Positions 34,740-44,809 of a stretch of DNA of 64,000 bases are shown here, one piece after another (position 1 is the first letter of the stretch; each line of letters starts with the position of its first letter). The translations under genes and the position numbers were made by a program. The notes below the pieces were generated by a model. The model did not search any database. It saw only the letters and a program-made list of their open reading frames with translations, and was not told the origin of the DNA. This DNA is from an uncultured Winogradskyella sp. (GTDB taxonomy: Bacteria > Bacteroidota > Bacteroidia > Flavobacteriales > Flavobacteriaceae): NCBI RefSeq assembly GCF_947498345.1, contig NZ_CANMJY010000011.1, forward strand, positions 62,001-126,000, given 5' to 3'.

Positions 34740-36698
34740 ATGAATAAAATTTTTATCGCTTTATGTCTTATTTTGGTGAATGTGTCCTTTGCTCAGCAAA
34801 CAGATTATGTGGATTTTGAAAGAATCAATGCTGCCATATCTTTTGAGCTTGACTCTTCAAGAGTTAATGGCATTATTATTATGGAATTTAAAATCTTAAA
34901 AGACGTGGATTCAATTTTTGTTGATGCAAAAAATATGACTTTTACTTTTGAACAAGGAGACCATGATAAGATAAAATTCAAAAATGATGGAGAAAAGTTG
35001 TGGCTATTAAGCCAATTTAAAGCGGGTGAAAGTTATGATGTTTCTTTTGAGTATTCAGTTAGACCTAAAAAAGCATTATACACTTTAAAGCGAAATGAGA
35101 ATTGGCAAATTTGGACTCAAGGTCAAGGTAAGTATACCAGCAATTGGTTACCAAGCATAGATGATGTCAACGATAAAATTGAATTCGATTTAAAATTTCT
35201 TGCCCCAAGCACTTATGAGTTAATTTCTAATGGCGAATTAAAGTCTCAAGCAGAGACTAATAGTAATATTCTATGGGAATATGATATGAAAACTCCGATG
35301 TCTAGCTATTTAGTTGCAGTAGTACTAGGTAAATACAAAAAGCAAACAGAAACCTCTAAAAGTGGTATTCCTTTAGAATATTATTATTACCCTGAAGATT
35401 CACTAAAAGTTGTACCTACCTATCGTTACAGTAAACAAATGTTCGATTTTTTAGAAGAAGAAATTGGCTTTGATTATCCATGGCAAAACTATAAGCAAGT
35501 ACCCGTTCACGATTTTTTGTATGCTGGGATGGAAAATACGAGCTGCACAATTTTTTCAGATGCTTTTGTAGTGGATTCTATTGGTTTTAATGATAAAAAC
35601 TATGTTAATGTCAATGCTCATGAGTTAGCACATCAATGGTTTGGTAATTTAGTAACGGCAAAATCTGGTGACCACCATTGGCTACAAGAAGGTTTTGCAA
35701 CCTATTATGCGTTATTGGCAGAACGCGATATATTTGATGATAATCATTATTTTTTCAAACTTTATGAATCCGCTGTTGATTTAGGGAGGCAGGATATAGC
35801 TGGTCAAGGAACATCGCTTTTAAACCCAAAGTCCAGTAGTTTAACATTTTACCAACGTGGAGCTTGGGTTTTACATGCACTAAGAAGTAAAGTTGGTGAT
35901 GTTATATTTAGAGAAGCTGTAAAGAATTACTTGAATAGATATCAATTTGATACAGTTGAAACATCATATTTTATAAAAGAAGTTGAACGTTTATATGGTA
36001 GGTCTTTAACTGGATTTGTAAATGTTTGGATAAAGCAAAAAGTGTTTCCTGTTGATGCAGCGTTTAACCTACTTAAAAATCAATCGACTTATATCAATGA
36101 ATATCTTATGGTAGATTGCCAGACAAAATCATCTAAATGTGCAGAATATCTTAAGTATTATGTATCTGATGAGGCAAAGGTGAAAATTATTTCTCAAGCT
36201 CCAGATTTAGTAACTAAGGATACATTTAAGCATGGGCTAAAAGTGAGACAAGCCATATCGCAATATGTTACTAAAATTCCTGAAGATTTAAAAGAAGAAT
36301 ACGAATCATTACTTAATGATAAATCTTATATAACCATTGAAAATACACTCTATAATCTTTGGTCAAACTTTCCTGAAGAACGCGCCAAGTACTTGTCAGA
36401 GACCAGAAATGTAGTAGGTTTTAGAGATAAAAATGTGCGCTTATTATGGATTGTTCTAAATCTTAGCACACCATTTTATCAAGCTGATAATAAACAAGGT
36501 TTATTTGAAGAATTGGTTAATTATACAGATGAAGCCTACAATGCAGATTTGAGAATTAATGCATTTCAATATCTGGATCTTATAAAATCTTGTAATGAGA
36601 AATGTATATCGAATCTCGAGAATGCTAAATCTCATCACAATTGGAGGTTGGTTAAATTTGCAAAGCAATTTTCAGAGAAACTACAAAACAAAGAGTAA
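34740..36698 (+). CDS. M1-family metallopeptidase (aminopeptidase N-like)
   Basis: A 652-residue secreted zinc peptidase with signal peptide cleavage near residue 18 (VSFAQ). The exopeptidase motif GMEN is at 263-266. Zinc ligands His294, His298 and Glu317 form HELAH-x18-E. It lacks the long C-terminal helical domain of E. coli PepN but has a shorter helical tail. It is likely periplasmic or outer-surface. The stop overlaps the start of the patatin gene by one base. Confidence 0.93.
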   Translation: MNKIFIALCLILVNVSFAQQTDYVDFERINAAISFELDSSRVNGIIIMEFKILKDVDSIFVDAKNMTFTFEQGDHDKIKFKNDGEKLWLLSQFKAGESYDVSFEYSVRPKKALYTLKRNENWQIWTQGQGKYTSNWLPSIDDVNDKIEFDLKFLAPSTYELISNGELKSQAETNSNILWEYDMKTPMSSYLVAVVLGKYKKQTETSKSGIPLEYYYYPEDSLKVVPTYRYSKQMFDFLEEEIGFDYPWQNYKQVPVHDFLYAGMENTSCTIFSDAFVVDSIGFNDKNYVNVNAHELAHQWFGNLVTAKSGDHHWLQEGFATYYALLAERDIFDDNHYFFKLYESAVDLGRQDIAGQGTSLLNPKSSSLTFYQRGAWVLHALRSKVGDVIFREAVKNYLNRYQFDTVETSYFIKEVERLYGRSLTGFVNVWIKQKVFPVDAAFNLLKNQSTYINEYLMVDCQTKSSKCAEYLKYYVSDEAKVKIISQAPDLVTKDTFKHGLKVRQAISQYVTKIPEDLKEEYESLLNDKSYITIENTLYNLWSNFPEERAKYLSETRNVVGFRDKNVRLLWIVLNLSTPFYQADNKQGLFEELVNYTDEAYNADLRINAFQYLDLIKSCNEKCISNLENAKSHHNWRLVKFAKQFSEKLQNKE

Positions 36699-37582
36699 TG
36701 AGAGCATTAGTAATATCTGGAGGCGGAAGTAAAGGCGCTTTTGCTGGTGGTGTAGCACAATACCTTATGGAGTGCGAAAATAGGAATTACGATATGTTTT
36801 TAGGGACTTCTACAGGAAGTCTTTTGGTACTACATTTAGCGGTTAATAATATTCCCAAGTTATATAATATTTTTACTAATGTACAGCAGCAAGATATCTT
36901 TAGTGTCAGCCCTTTTGTACAGCGAAAAAAAGGGGATAGGGAATATGTGTCTATAGATTTTGTGAACTCTTTGTGGCAGTTTATTAGAATGAAACGCACC
37001 TTTGGTGAAAGCAAAGCCTTAAGACGAAATATAAGAGAAAACTTTACACGTTTAGAATACGAAAAAATTAAGCAAACAAAACACGATGTTGTTGTTACGG
37101 TTTCTAATTTGTCTATGAATAGGGTAGAGTATAAGTCTATAAATAATTGTACTTACGAAGAGTTTTGTAATTGGATATGGATTTCGTGCAATTATATTCC
37201 TTTTATGTCATTAGCTAAAGTAGACGGTTATGAATATGCAGATGGAGGTTTGGGTTGTGTAATTCCGATTAGAGAAGCCATTCTTCGTGGTGCTACAGAA
37301 GTTGATGCTGTAGTTTTGGAGGCTGAAAATCTCGGTAAACAACGTGTGTTAGGTAAAAACCCATTTTCTTTAATGATGAATTTGTTTGGACACTTGCTCG
37401 ATCAGGTAGAACGAAATGATATAGTTATTGGAAAATTAGCTGCTAAGAACAAGAATGTAAAACTCAATTTATACTACACGCCTACAAGTCTCACTGAAAA
37501 TTCATTGATTTTTAGTAAACGTTTAATGGAAAAATGGTGGAAGCAAGGCTATACTTATGCTAAGCAAAAGCATTCGGGTTAA
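36698..37582 (+). CDS. Patatin-like phospholipase
   Basis: A 294-residue cytoplasmic lipid acyl hydrolase. It has the oxyanion loop GGGSKGAF (residues 8-15), nucleophile Ser38 in GTSTG, and catalytic Asp182 in ADGG, a complete Ser-Asp dyad. There is no signal peptide or membrane span. It is translationally coupled to the M1 peptidase gene upstream. The natural lipid substrate is not known. Confidence 0.9.
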   Translation: MRALVISGGGSKGAFAGGVAQYLMECENRNYDMFLGTSTGSLLVLHLAVNNIPKLYNIFTNVQQQDIFSVSPFVQRKKGDREYVSIDFVNSLWQFIRMKRTFGESKALRRNIRENFTRLEYEKIKQTKHDVVVTVSNLSMNRVEYKSINNCTYEEFCNWIWISCNYIPFMSLAKVDGYEYADGGLGCVIPIREAILRGATEVDAVVLEAENLGKQRVLGKNPFSLMMNLFGHLLDQVERNDIVIGKLAAKNKNVKLNLYYTPTSLTENSLIFSKRLMEKWWKQGYTYAKQKHSG

Positions 37583-37650
37583 TTAAAGACTTTCGTTGAA
37601 GTTAGATTATAGCTTAAACATTATGTTTTAAAATTTTACCCAACTCTTAA

Positions 37651-38169
37651 CTACCACAATTCCCCGACTTCATCTTTTATAAAAGAAAGTGCTGCATTAC
37701 TTGGTGCAGGTTTGTCGATAAGCTCAGTTAAAATGACTTCGCGTAATTTATTTGCTGTATCAGTTTTGTCGTTCATATTAGCTTTTCTAATGAGCTGTAT
37801 AGTGGCATTTTTTGCAGCCATAATAATACTCCAACATTGGTCACTAACATAGATTTGCTGTGATAAATTATGTTCAAATTCTTGTTCAATTGTTGCTACA
37901 AGTAAATTTTCGTAATCCTCTTTATTAGAGGATGTTGGGCTAATTCTTGTTAATAATTTTGAAGGAGCAATGCGTTCCAAAAAAAGAGACATGCGTTCAT
38001 AAGCTTGTAGCCTTATTGGAAATGCTTCTTTTTGTAAATCTTTAGTGATTAAAAAGTTACGACGGTTGTTTTCATTTTCTACATGTTCTTTAAAAAACAT
38101 ATAAGCAATTGCTCCTGTGACTAAAGCAGGAATAGTGTACATTAAAAGATTGATGAGTTGTTGTTCCAT
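37651..38169 (-). CDS. Single-pass membrane protein of unknown function
   Basis: A 172-residue protein. I start it at the ATG at 38169, which gives an immediate N-terminal span (about 6-24); the longer frame from 38205 would overlap the upstream gene. The rest is helical and charged. No family name recognised. It lies 4 bases after the glutamate-synthase-like gene and is probably co-transcribed with it. Confidence 0.7.
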   Translation of the reverse strand: MEQQLINLLMYTIPALVTGAIAYMFFKEHVENENNRRNFLITKDLQKEAFPIRLQAYERMSLFLERIAPSKLLTRISPTSSNKEDYENLLVATIEQEFEHNLSQQIYVSDQCWSIIMAAKNATIQLIRKANMNDKTDTANKLREVILTELIDKPAPSNAALSFIKDEVGELW

Positions 38170-38173
38170 AAAA

Positions 38174-39736
38174 TTAATTGTTCTTTTTTCCGCCAAGATA
38201 AACACATTCTTTTAAATGTTGCATACTTTTAAATTGAACAGATGTTTTTTCATACCTAAAAGTTTGGTCAAAATTCTTAGTTAGATTGTGATCATCAACA
38301 TTCATTTCAATATCATTCATGGTAAATTGGCATGGATGTTCGTAACCAGAGGCATGTGTAATTTCTATCAATTCTTTCCTAAAGGTTTTAAAGTATTGTG
38401 CTAAGCGTTCAGATTTTAAAGGGACATTTATACCATTCTGTAGCCATTTACTTTGTGTAGCTACACCAGCAGGGCAACGATTAGTATGACAGATTTGTGC
38501 CTGAATACAACCTATGCTCATCATGGCTTCACGTGCTACATTAATACAATCTACTCCCATAGCAAATGCCATAGCCGCTTTAGCCGGAAAACCAAGCTTT
38601 CCACTACCAATAAACACAATACGATTAGTTAAGTTACGTTTTTGAAACAATTTATAAACATCACTAAACCCGTAGATCCAAGGTAAGGATACATGATCTG
38701 CAAAGCTAGGCGGAGCTGCACCAGTACCGCCTTCACCACCATCTACAGTTATAAAGTCTGGGCCTCTATTCTCTTTTTCCATAATTTCGGCGAGCTCTTC
38801 CCACTGGTCAAGTTTTCCAATAGCTGCTTTAATACCTACAGGTAATCCTGTGGCTTCAGCAATGGACTCTACAAAATCAACCAATTCTGGTACATTAGAG
38901 AAAGCTTTATGATTTGGAGGTGATAATACTGTTTTACCGACTTCAACTCCTCTAATATCAGCTATTTCTTTGGTGATCTTTTTCCCAGGAAGTACACCAC
39001 CTTTACCTGGTTTGGCTCCTTGTGATAATTTTACTTCAATCGCTCTTATAAAAGGATTTTCTTCAACAAGTTTTACCATTTTATCCATAGAAAATCCACC
39101 ATCTTCAGCTCTAACTCCAAAATAACCTGTCCCAAAATGAAAAACGACATCTCCACCATTACTATGATAAGGTGATAATCCCCCTTCGCCTGTATTATGA
39201 TAGGCATCTGCTATTTTTACGCCTTTATTTAAAGATTCTATAGCTTTAGCTGATAAAGACCCAAAACTCATTGCAGATACATTGATGATAGAAGCAGGTC
39301 TGAACGGTCGCTTTCTTTTATTGTATTCTCCCATTACCTTAGCACAAGGCACAAAAGTTTTGTCAATTGCGCTTGGGTGATTCGTTTCAACCTTATAGGG
39401 CATCATGGCATTATTTATAAAAATATGTTGATGCGCAAATATATCTCTGTCCGTTCCAAAGCCTTCATAGTTATTTTCCTTTTTTGCAGAGGCATAGATC
39501 CATCCGCGTTCAATACGATTAAAAGGTAGTTCCTCTCTATTATTTGCAACAAAGTATTGACGCATTTCAGGTCCTATACTTTCTAGTAGATAGCGTAAAT
39601 GACCTATAACAGGAAAATTATGACTAATAGTATGCTTATTTTGAAAGAAAATATCTCTCATAGCTACAATTGCAATTACTATAATAATCCACAGCCACCA
39701 TGGCATACTACTCAAAACGTTTAATACCGAATCCAT
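38174..39736 (-). CDS. FMN-binding glutamate synthase-like protein
   Basis: A 520-residue protein equal to the FMN domain of glutamate synthase (GltB domain 2). An N-terminal membrane span (about 10-28) is added. The FMN and active-site segments are SFGSLSAKAIESLNKG, GGEGGTGAAP and IGSGKLGFPAKA. The Cys cluster CIQAQICHTNRC is the 3Fe-4S site. Neither the amidotransferase domain nor GltD is present here, so it is not a full GOGAT. The physiological reaction is not established for this family. Confidence 0.88.
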   Translation of the reverse strand: MDSVLNVLSSMPWWLWIIIVIAIVAMRDIFFQNKHTISHNFPVIGHLRYLLESIGPEMRQYFVANNREELPFNRIERGWIYASAKKENNYEGFGTDRDIFAHQHIFINNAMMPYKVETNHPSAIDKTFVPCAKVMGEYNKRKRPFRPASIINVSAMSFGSLSAKAIESLNKGVKIADAYHNTGEGGLSPYHSNGGDVVFHFGTGYFGVRAEDGGFSMDKMVKLVEENPFIRAIEVKLSQGAKPGKGGVLPGKKITKEIADIRGVEVGKTVLSPPNHKAFSNVPELVDFVESIAEATGLPVGIKAAIGKLDQWEELAEIMEKENRGPDFITVDGGEGGTGAAPPSFADHVSLPWIYGFSDVYKLFQKRNLTNRIVFIGSGKLGFPAKAAMAFAMGVDCINVAREAMMSIGCIQAQICHTNRCPAGVATQSKWLQNGINVPLKSERLAQYFKTFRKELIEITHASGYEHPCQFTMNDIEMNVDDHNLTKNFDQTFRYEKTSVQFKSMQHLKECVYLGGKKNN

Positions 39737-39741
39737 ATCAA

Positions 39742-41016
39742 TTAATTATTTAAATAATCTAATGTTAATTGTGTAAAAGCTCTAACTCCAAGTAACATAC
39801 CATTTTCATCGATCATAAAGTCTGGAGTGTGGTGTGGAAATGCTCCTTTAGACTTTTCGCTTGGAGTCATACCACCTATAAAGAAATAAATACCAGGAAC
39901 CACTTCTTGAAAATAAGAGAAATCCTCACCGCCAGTTGTGGCTTTCATAAGTTTCACATTGTCTCTCCCAGCTACGCTTTGAAGTGATGGTAGCATTTGA
40001 TCTGTTAATTCTGGGTCGTTATATGTAATAGATGTTTGATTTCTAAATGATATTGTAGCTTCACCACCATAAGCTTTGGCGATAGTCTCAGTCATTTCTT
40101 TCATACGTCGTTCTATCATGATACGCATGTCTGGATCTAAGGTTCTTACTGTACCAATTAACTCTGCTGATTCAGGAATGATATTAAATCGTGTTCCGGC
40201 GGTAATCTTGCCAACTGTTATTACAGCAGCTTCTTCAGTGAGTTTTGCTTCTCGGCTAATTATGGTTTGAAGTCCATCTATAATTTTTGCGGAAATCATT
40301 ATCGGATCTACACCAGACCAAGGTTGAGAACCATGGGTTTGCTTCCCTTTAACATTAATTACAAAACGCTCTACGGAAGCCATTATACCTCCTTTTTTAT
40401 ATTTTATGGTACCTACAGGAGTACCAGCATTAATATGTAAACCAAAAATGACATCTACTTTAGGATTTTCTAAAACACCATCTTTAATCATTAATTTAGC
40501 TCCTCCTTCTTCGCCAGGTGGTGGTCCTTCTTCCGCAGGTTGAAAGATGAATTTTACCGTACCTTTTATTTTATTTTTGTGTTTTGATAAAACTTCGGCT
40601 GTTGCCATTAAAATAGCTATGTGCGTATCATGTCCACAGGCGTGCATTACTCCAGTATCTGTTCCTAAAAAAGTAGTTCTTACTTCAGATTTAAAAGGTA
40701 AATCATTACGTTCAGTGACGGGAAGAGCATCAATATCTGCTCTAAGCGCTACGACTTTACCTGGATGATCACCTTTTAAGATACCAACAACACCTGTAAT
40801 TGCGATTCCTGTCTCGACTTCTAATCCTAGTGATTTCAAATGTTCTGCAATTTTTTCTGCAGTTTTAAACTCTTGGTTTGATAACTCTGGGTTTTGATGA
40901 AAATGTCTTCGCCATTTTATCAGTTTGTCTTCAATGTTAATAATATCTTGTTCAATTGTATTTTGTGCATATGAGAATGATGAAATGAGAAAAAGGAATG
41001 GCAGAATTAATTTCAT
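39742..41016 (-). CDS. M20-family amidohydrolase (HipO/IAA-hydrolase type)
   Basis: A 424-residue secreted metal-dependent amidohydrolase. The signal peptide ends near FSYAQ. Metal-binding motifs are HACGHDTH (near residue 128), QPAEEGPPPGEEGGA, and a late His in FPHHTPDF. The dimerisation domain starts near KGKQTHGSQPW. Family members remove acyl groups from amino acids or cleave dipeptides; the substrate here is unknown. It lies 5 bases upstream of the FMN protein gene. Confidence 0.9.
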   Translation of the reverse strand: MKLILPFLFLISSFSYAQNTIEQDIINIEDKLIKWRRHFHQNPELSNQEFKTAEKIAEHLKSLGLEVETGIAITGVVGILKGDHPGKVVALRADIDALPVTERNDLPFKSEVRTTFLGTDTGVMHACGHDTHIAILMATAEVLSKHKNKIKGTVKFIFQPAEEGPPPGEEGGAKLMIKDGVLENPKVDVIFGLHINAGTPVGTIKYKKGGIMASVERFVINVKGKQTHGSQPWSGVDPIMISAKIIDGLQTIISREAKLTEEAAVITVGKITAGTRFNIIPESAELIGTVRTLDPDMRIMIERRMKEMTETIAKAYGGEATISFRNQTSITYNDPELTDQMLPSLQSVAGRDNVKLMKATTGGEDFSYFQEVVPGIYFFIGGMTPSEKSKGAFPHHTPDFMIDENGMLLGVRAFTQLTLDYLNN

Positions 41017-41068
41017 AAGAATGATTTTTTGCTAAGATATTGAAAATTGAAGTAGGCTAGTTCAGTAT

Positions 41069-41398
41069 TCAAAATTTCATAAAGTATAAAATTAATGAGC
41101 TTATAATTAAAGGAAGTATAGATGATAATTTCCAAAAAAGAGCTAATTTCTTTTTGAAACATATAAATAAAAGCGCTAGTGAAGCTAACATAGGAACTAT
41201 AAATAAAGGATATAATTTTGTTTCGTAGAGTGCACCTTCAAAATATACTTGATTCTTGTATAAGAATTTTAATAAAAAGTGATCTGATAAAAGACCATGG
41301 CGCATTTTCATTGCATAACGAGTATTGTCTGATAAAAATAAAGTAGAAAGATATATAAAGCCTAATAGGCTAAGGTTTATTAAAATAAATTTTTTCAT
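41069..41398 (-). CDS. Small membrane protein
   Basis: A 109-residue protein started at the ATG at 41398 (the longer frame begins with an unsupported MLFTLYLK leader). It has about three hydrophobic spans and short polar loops, with a charged piece RYAMKMRHGLLSDH after the first. No family recognised. It lies just upstream of the M20 gene in the same direction. Confidence 0.6.
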   Translation of the reverse strand: MKKFILINLSLLGFIYLSTLFLSDNTRYAMKMRHGLLSDHFLLKFLYKNQVYFEGALYETKLYPLFIVPMLASLALLFICFKKKLALFWKLSSILPLIISSLILYFMKF

Positions 41399-41530
41399 TT
41401 TCAAATATAGAGTAAATAGCATTAAATAGATGTCTCATTTTTTGCTAACATCTTGTTTATAATTATTGGTCTTTAAATATGGAAAAACCTAAGACAATAC
41501 GTAATTTCACAGTTCGAAAAAATTTAACTT

Positions 41531-43861
41531 TTGGAAAAGTATTTAAGTCAACTTAATGAGGCTCAATTAGCACCTACCATCCAGAAAGATGGCCCAATGA
41601 TTGTCATTGCTGGCGCAGGTTCTGGTAAAACACGTGTGCTAACGTATCGAATAGCTTATTTAATGAGCCAGGGAGTAGATGCGTTTAATATTTTAGCATT
41701 GACGTTTACCAATAAAGCTGCTCGCGAAATGAAGGGCAGAATCGCCGATATTGTAGGTGATGGTGAAGCCAAAAATCTTTGGATGGGTACATTTCACTCC
41801 GTGTTTGCTAAGATATTAAGATTCGAAGGTCATCATTTAGGTTTTCCGAGTAATTTTACGATATACGACACGCAAGATTCCCAAAAATTATTAGGCTCCA
41901 TTATTAAGGAAATGGGTTTAGATAAGGATATATACAAAACCAAGCAGGTTTATAGTCGAATATCGTCTTATAAAAATAGTTTGATTACTGTTAAGGCTTA
42001 TTTTAATAATCCAGAACTTATAGAGGCCGATGCTATGGCACGTCGTCCCAGAATGGGAGACATCTATGCAGCATATGTAGATCGCTGTTTTAAAGCTGGT
42101 GCTATGGATTTTGATGATTTATTATTAAGAACCAATGAACTACTGACACGTTTTCCTAACGTTTTAGCACAATACCAAAATAAATTTCGTTACATTTTAG
42201 TAGATGAGTATCAGGATACTAACCATTCTCAGTATTTAATTGTACGCGCATTATCAGATCGTTTTCAAAATATTTGTGTGGTTGGTGATGATGCGCAAAG
42301 TATTTATGCTTTTAGAGGTGCAAACATCAATAATATTCTCAATTTCCAAAAGGATTATGATGATGTTAAAGTCTATCGTTTGGAGCAAAATTACCGATCA
42401 ACAAAAATGATCGTCGGTGCTGCTAATTCTGTGATTGAACATAACAAAACCAAGCTCGATAAAATTGTTTGGACTGCCAATGAAGTAGGTGATAAAGTAA
42501 TTGTACATCGTTCTATGACTGATGGTGATGAAGGGCGTTATGTGGCGAGTACTATTTGGGAAACCAAAATGAATCAACAATTGTCTAATAGTGATTTTGC
42601 GGTATTATATCGTACCAATGCGCAATCGCGTGCTATTGAAGATGCGCTAAGAAAACGTGATATACCATATAGAATTTATGGTGGGTTATCATTTTATCAG
42701 CGTAAGGAAATTAAGGATATTACGGCATATTTGCGTCTAATTTTAAACTCGTCTGATGAAGAAGCTTTAAAACGTGTTATTAATTATCCGGCAAGAGGTA
42801 TTGGTCAAACCACTATAGATCGTTTGGTAGTTGCAGCAAATGCATCAGGTAAAACGATGTACGATATCATGGAGAATATTGATAATGAGACTATCAATAT
42901 TAATAAAGGCACTAAAAATAAGCTCAGAGATTTTGTAACGCTTATTGAGAGTTACAAGGTAATGAACCAAAATGCTAATGCTTTTGAGTTGGCAGAACAT
43001 GTTACTAAGACCAGTGGTTTAATTAGAGAGTTAAATAAAGATGGTACACCAGAAGGGGTTACCAGAATGGATAATGTTCAGGAATTATTAAATGGCATCA
43101 AGGACTTTGTGGAAGGTCAAATAGAGTTAGCTGATGCTGGCGATTCTTTAGCAGAATTTCTCGAAGATGTAGCTTTAGCCACAGACTTAGATGGTGATAA
43201 GGGTGATCCTAATCATGTAGCTTTAATGACCATTCACTTGGCAAAAGGTTTAGAGTTTCCTCATGTTTTTATTGTTGGTATGGAAGAAGATTTATTTCCT
43301 AGTGCCATGAGTATGAATACCAGAAGTGAGCTTGAAGAAGAACGTCGCTTATTTTATGTGGCTTTGACCAGAGCAGAAAAGCAAGCGTATTTAACTTATA
43401 CAGTTTCCCGTTACAGATGGGGGAAACTTATTGATGCAGAACCAAGCCGATTTATTGAGGAAATAGAGGATGAATACCTAAATATTACGACTCCACTTAA
43501 GGAGCAACGTTTTAATCCAATGCTAGACGCTTCAATATTTGGTGATATTGAACCAAATAAAATACGATTTGCTAAGCCTAAATCACCAAAGTTTAAAAAG
43601 AAAGAACCAAAAAAGAAACCTGAAAATTTTAAAATTTCTACTCCTAAAAAGTTGAAGCCCGTCAGTAAATCTAACGATACATCAAACCTGTTTGATAGTA
43701 AACTGACAGTTGGTAACGTCGTAAACCATCATCGATTTGGAAGAGGAGAGGTCATGAAAATTGAAGGCAAGGGTGGTGATTTAAAGGCAGAGATAAAATT
43801 TAAAAATGGAGATACTAAGAAATTATTATTACGCTTTGCAAAGCTTGAAGTGATTAGTTGA
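41531..43861 (+). CDS. pcrA: UvrD/PcrA-family DNA helicase
   Basis: A 776-residue superfamily 1A 3'-5' helicase for repair and replication. Motifs are: Q-motif LNEAQ, Walker A AGAGSGKTRVL, motif II VDEYQDTN, QNYRST (motif IV area), VALMTIHLAKGLEFPHVF, and VALTRAEK (motif VI). After a Lys-rich linker (about 675-715), the last 55 residues form the Tudor-like domain (VGNVVNHHRFGRGEV) that contacts RNA polymerase in PcrA. It starts with TTG at 41531; an ATG at 41479 is out of frame. It ends exactly where the convergent gene ends. Confidence 0.95.
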   Translation: MEKYLSQLNEAQLAPTIQKDGPMIVIAGAGSGKTRVLTYRIAYLMSQGVDAFNILALTFTNKAAREMKGRIADIVGDGEAKNLWMGTFHSVFAKILRFEGHHLGFPSNFTIYDTQDSQKLLGSIIKEMGLDKDIYKTKQVYSRISSYKNSLITVKAYFNNPELIEADAMARRPRMGDIYAAYVDRCFKAGAMDFDDLLLRTNELLTRFPNVLAQYQNKFRYILVDEYQDTNHSQYLIVRALSDRFQNICVVGDDAQSIYAFRGANINNILNFQKDYDDVKVYRLEQNYRSTKMIVGAANSVIEHNKTKLDKIVWTANEVGDKVIVHRSMTDGDEGRYVASTIWETKMNQQLSNSDFAVLYRTNAQSRAIEDALRKRDIPYRIYGGLSFYQRKEIKDITAYLRLILNSSDEEALKRVINYPARGIGQTTIDRLVVAANASGKTMYDIMENIDNETININKGTKNKLRDFVTLIESYKVMNQNANAFELAEHVTKTSGLIRELNKDGTPEGVTRMDNVQELLNGIKDFVEGQIELADAGDSLAEFLEDVALATDLDGDKGDPNHVALMTIHLAKGLEFPHVFIVGMEEDLFPSAMSMNTRSELEEERRLFYVALTRAEKQAYLTYTVSRYRWGKLIDAEPSRFIEEIEDEYLNITTPLKEQRFNPMLDASIFGDIEPNKIRFAKPKSPKFKKKEPKKKPENFKISTPKKLKPVSKSNDTSNLFDSKLTVGNVVNHHRFGRGEVMKIEGKGGDLKAEIKFKNGDTKKLLLRFAKLEVIS

Positions 43862-44809
43862 TTACTTAACCATACATACAGAATTTATATGACCTTTGCC
43901 ATCATACTCCTTAACTGTATTGTAAGGATCAGTAATCCATTTACCGTCAATAATAAATTTGTAATGATATTTTCCACCAGATAGTCTTACACTATAGGTC
44001 CAACAATCGTCTACTTTTTCCATTTCGTAATTTTCTTCGGACCAATCATTAAAATCACCACTTAGTACTACGGTTTCGGCATCTAGAAAATCACATAATA
44101 TGAATTCAACATTTTTTTGAACATCAATAACAGAATTATAACCACCAAATTCATTTTTAATTTTTGAAGGATTTTGCGGGTCTTCTATCCAATGATGGTT
44201 ATCTATAATAAATTTGTATTGGTATACATCGGGTCTTAGTTGTAGCGTTACTTCCCAGCCTTCGTCTGTGGGTTTCATTATAAAACCAGATTCATCCCAA
44301 CGGTTAAAAGTACCAGATAGTATAACACTTTCGGCATCTTTAAAACCTTTAAGCTTAAAACTTACATTTCCATATTCCGTGGCAAATGCACTATATAATT
44401 TTAAGTTATAAACCATGAGTTTATGACCTTTGTAATCTCTGGCATCTACAATATTTTCAAAATCACTGGAAGGTTCTGCCCAATGCTCGCTATTAACAAT
44501 GAACTTAAATTCCCAATCAAAATCTGAAGTAAATAGTGATAAACTTTTTCTTAGTTGATATATAGAGTCATTGACTTTATTCATCTCCCATTGATCCTTT
44601 GCCCAATTGTTGAATTCTCCTGAAACATAGACATTATCTACAGTTTTACCATTGTTTTTAATGTTTGGATAATCATCAATGTTGAATATAAAAATAACAT
44701 CTTCTCCTTCTATTGTATAGCCTTTAATAGTATTGTCTTGAGCATAACTATTAAATGAAAAAAACAGAAGAAAAATTAAAGAGTGAAAATATTTTAATTT
44801 GATTTTCAA
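43862..44809 (-). CDS. Secreted protein with three glycogen-binding (AMPK1-CBM/CBM48-like) domains
   Basis: A 315-residue protein with a signal peptide ending near SYAQ (residue 24). Three tandem beta-sandwich modules begin VYVSGEFNNWA (61-71), VILSGTFNRWD (162-172) and VVLSGDFNDWS (247-257), each closing with a FKFI or YKFI strand and a W-x-D/E-P piece. This is the AMPK-type glycogen-binding fold, used for sensing or binding alpha-glucans. There is no catalytic domain. It overlaps the aspartyl-protease-like gene by 4 bases and is probably translated with it. Location is periplasmic or extracellular; the ligand is inferred only. Confidence 0.85.
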   Translation of the reverse strand: MKIKLKYFHSLIFLLFFSFNSYAQDNTIKGYTIEGEDVIFIFNIDDYPNIKNNGKTVDNVYVSGEFNNWAKDQWEMNKVNDSIYQLRKSLSLFTSDFDWEFKFIVNSEHWAEPSSDFENIVDARDYKGHKLMVYNLKLYSAFATEYGNVSFKLKGFKDAESVILSGTFNRWDESGFIMKPTDEGWEVTLQLRPDVYQYKFIIDNHHWIEDPQNPSKIKNEFGGYNSVIDVQKNVEFILCDFLDAETVVLSGDFNDWSEENYEMEKVDDCWTYSVRLSGGKYHYKFIIDGKWITDPYNTVKEYDGKGHINSVCMVK

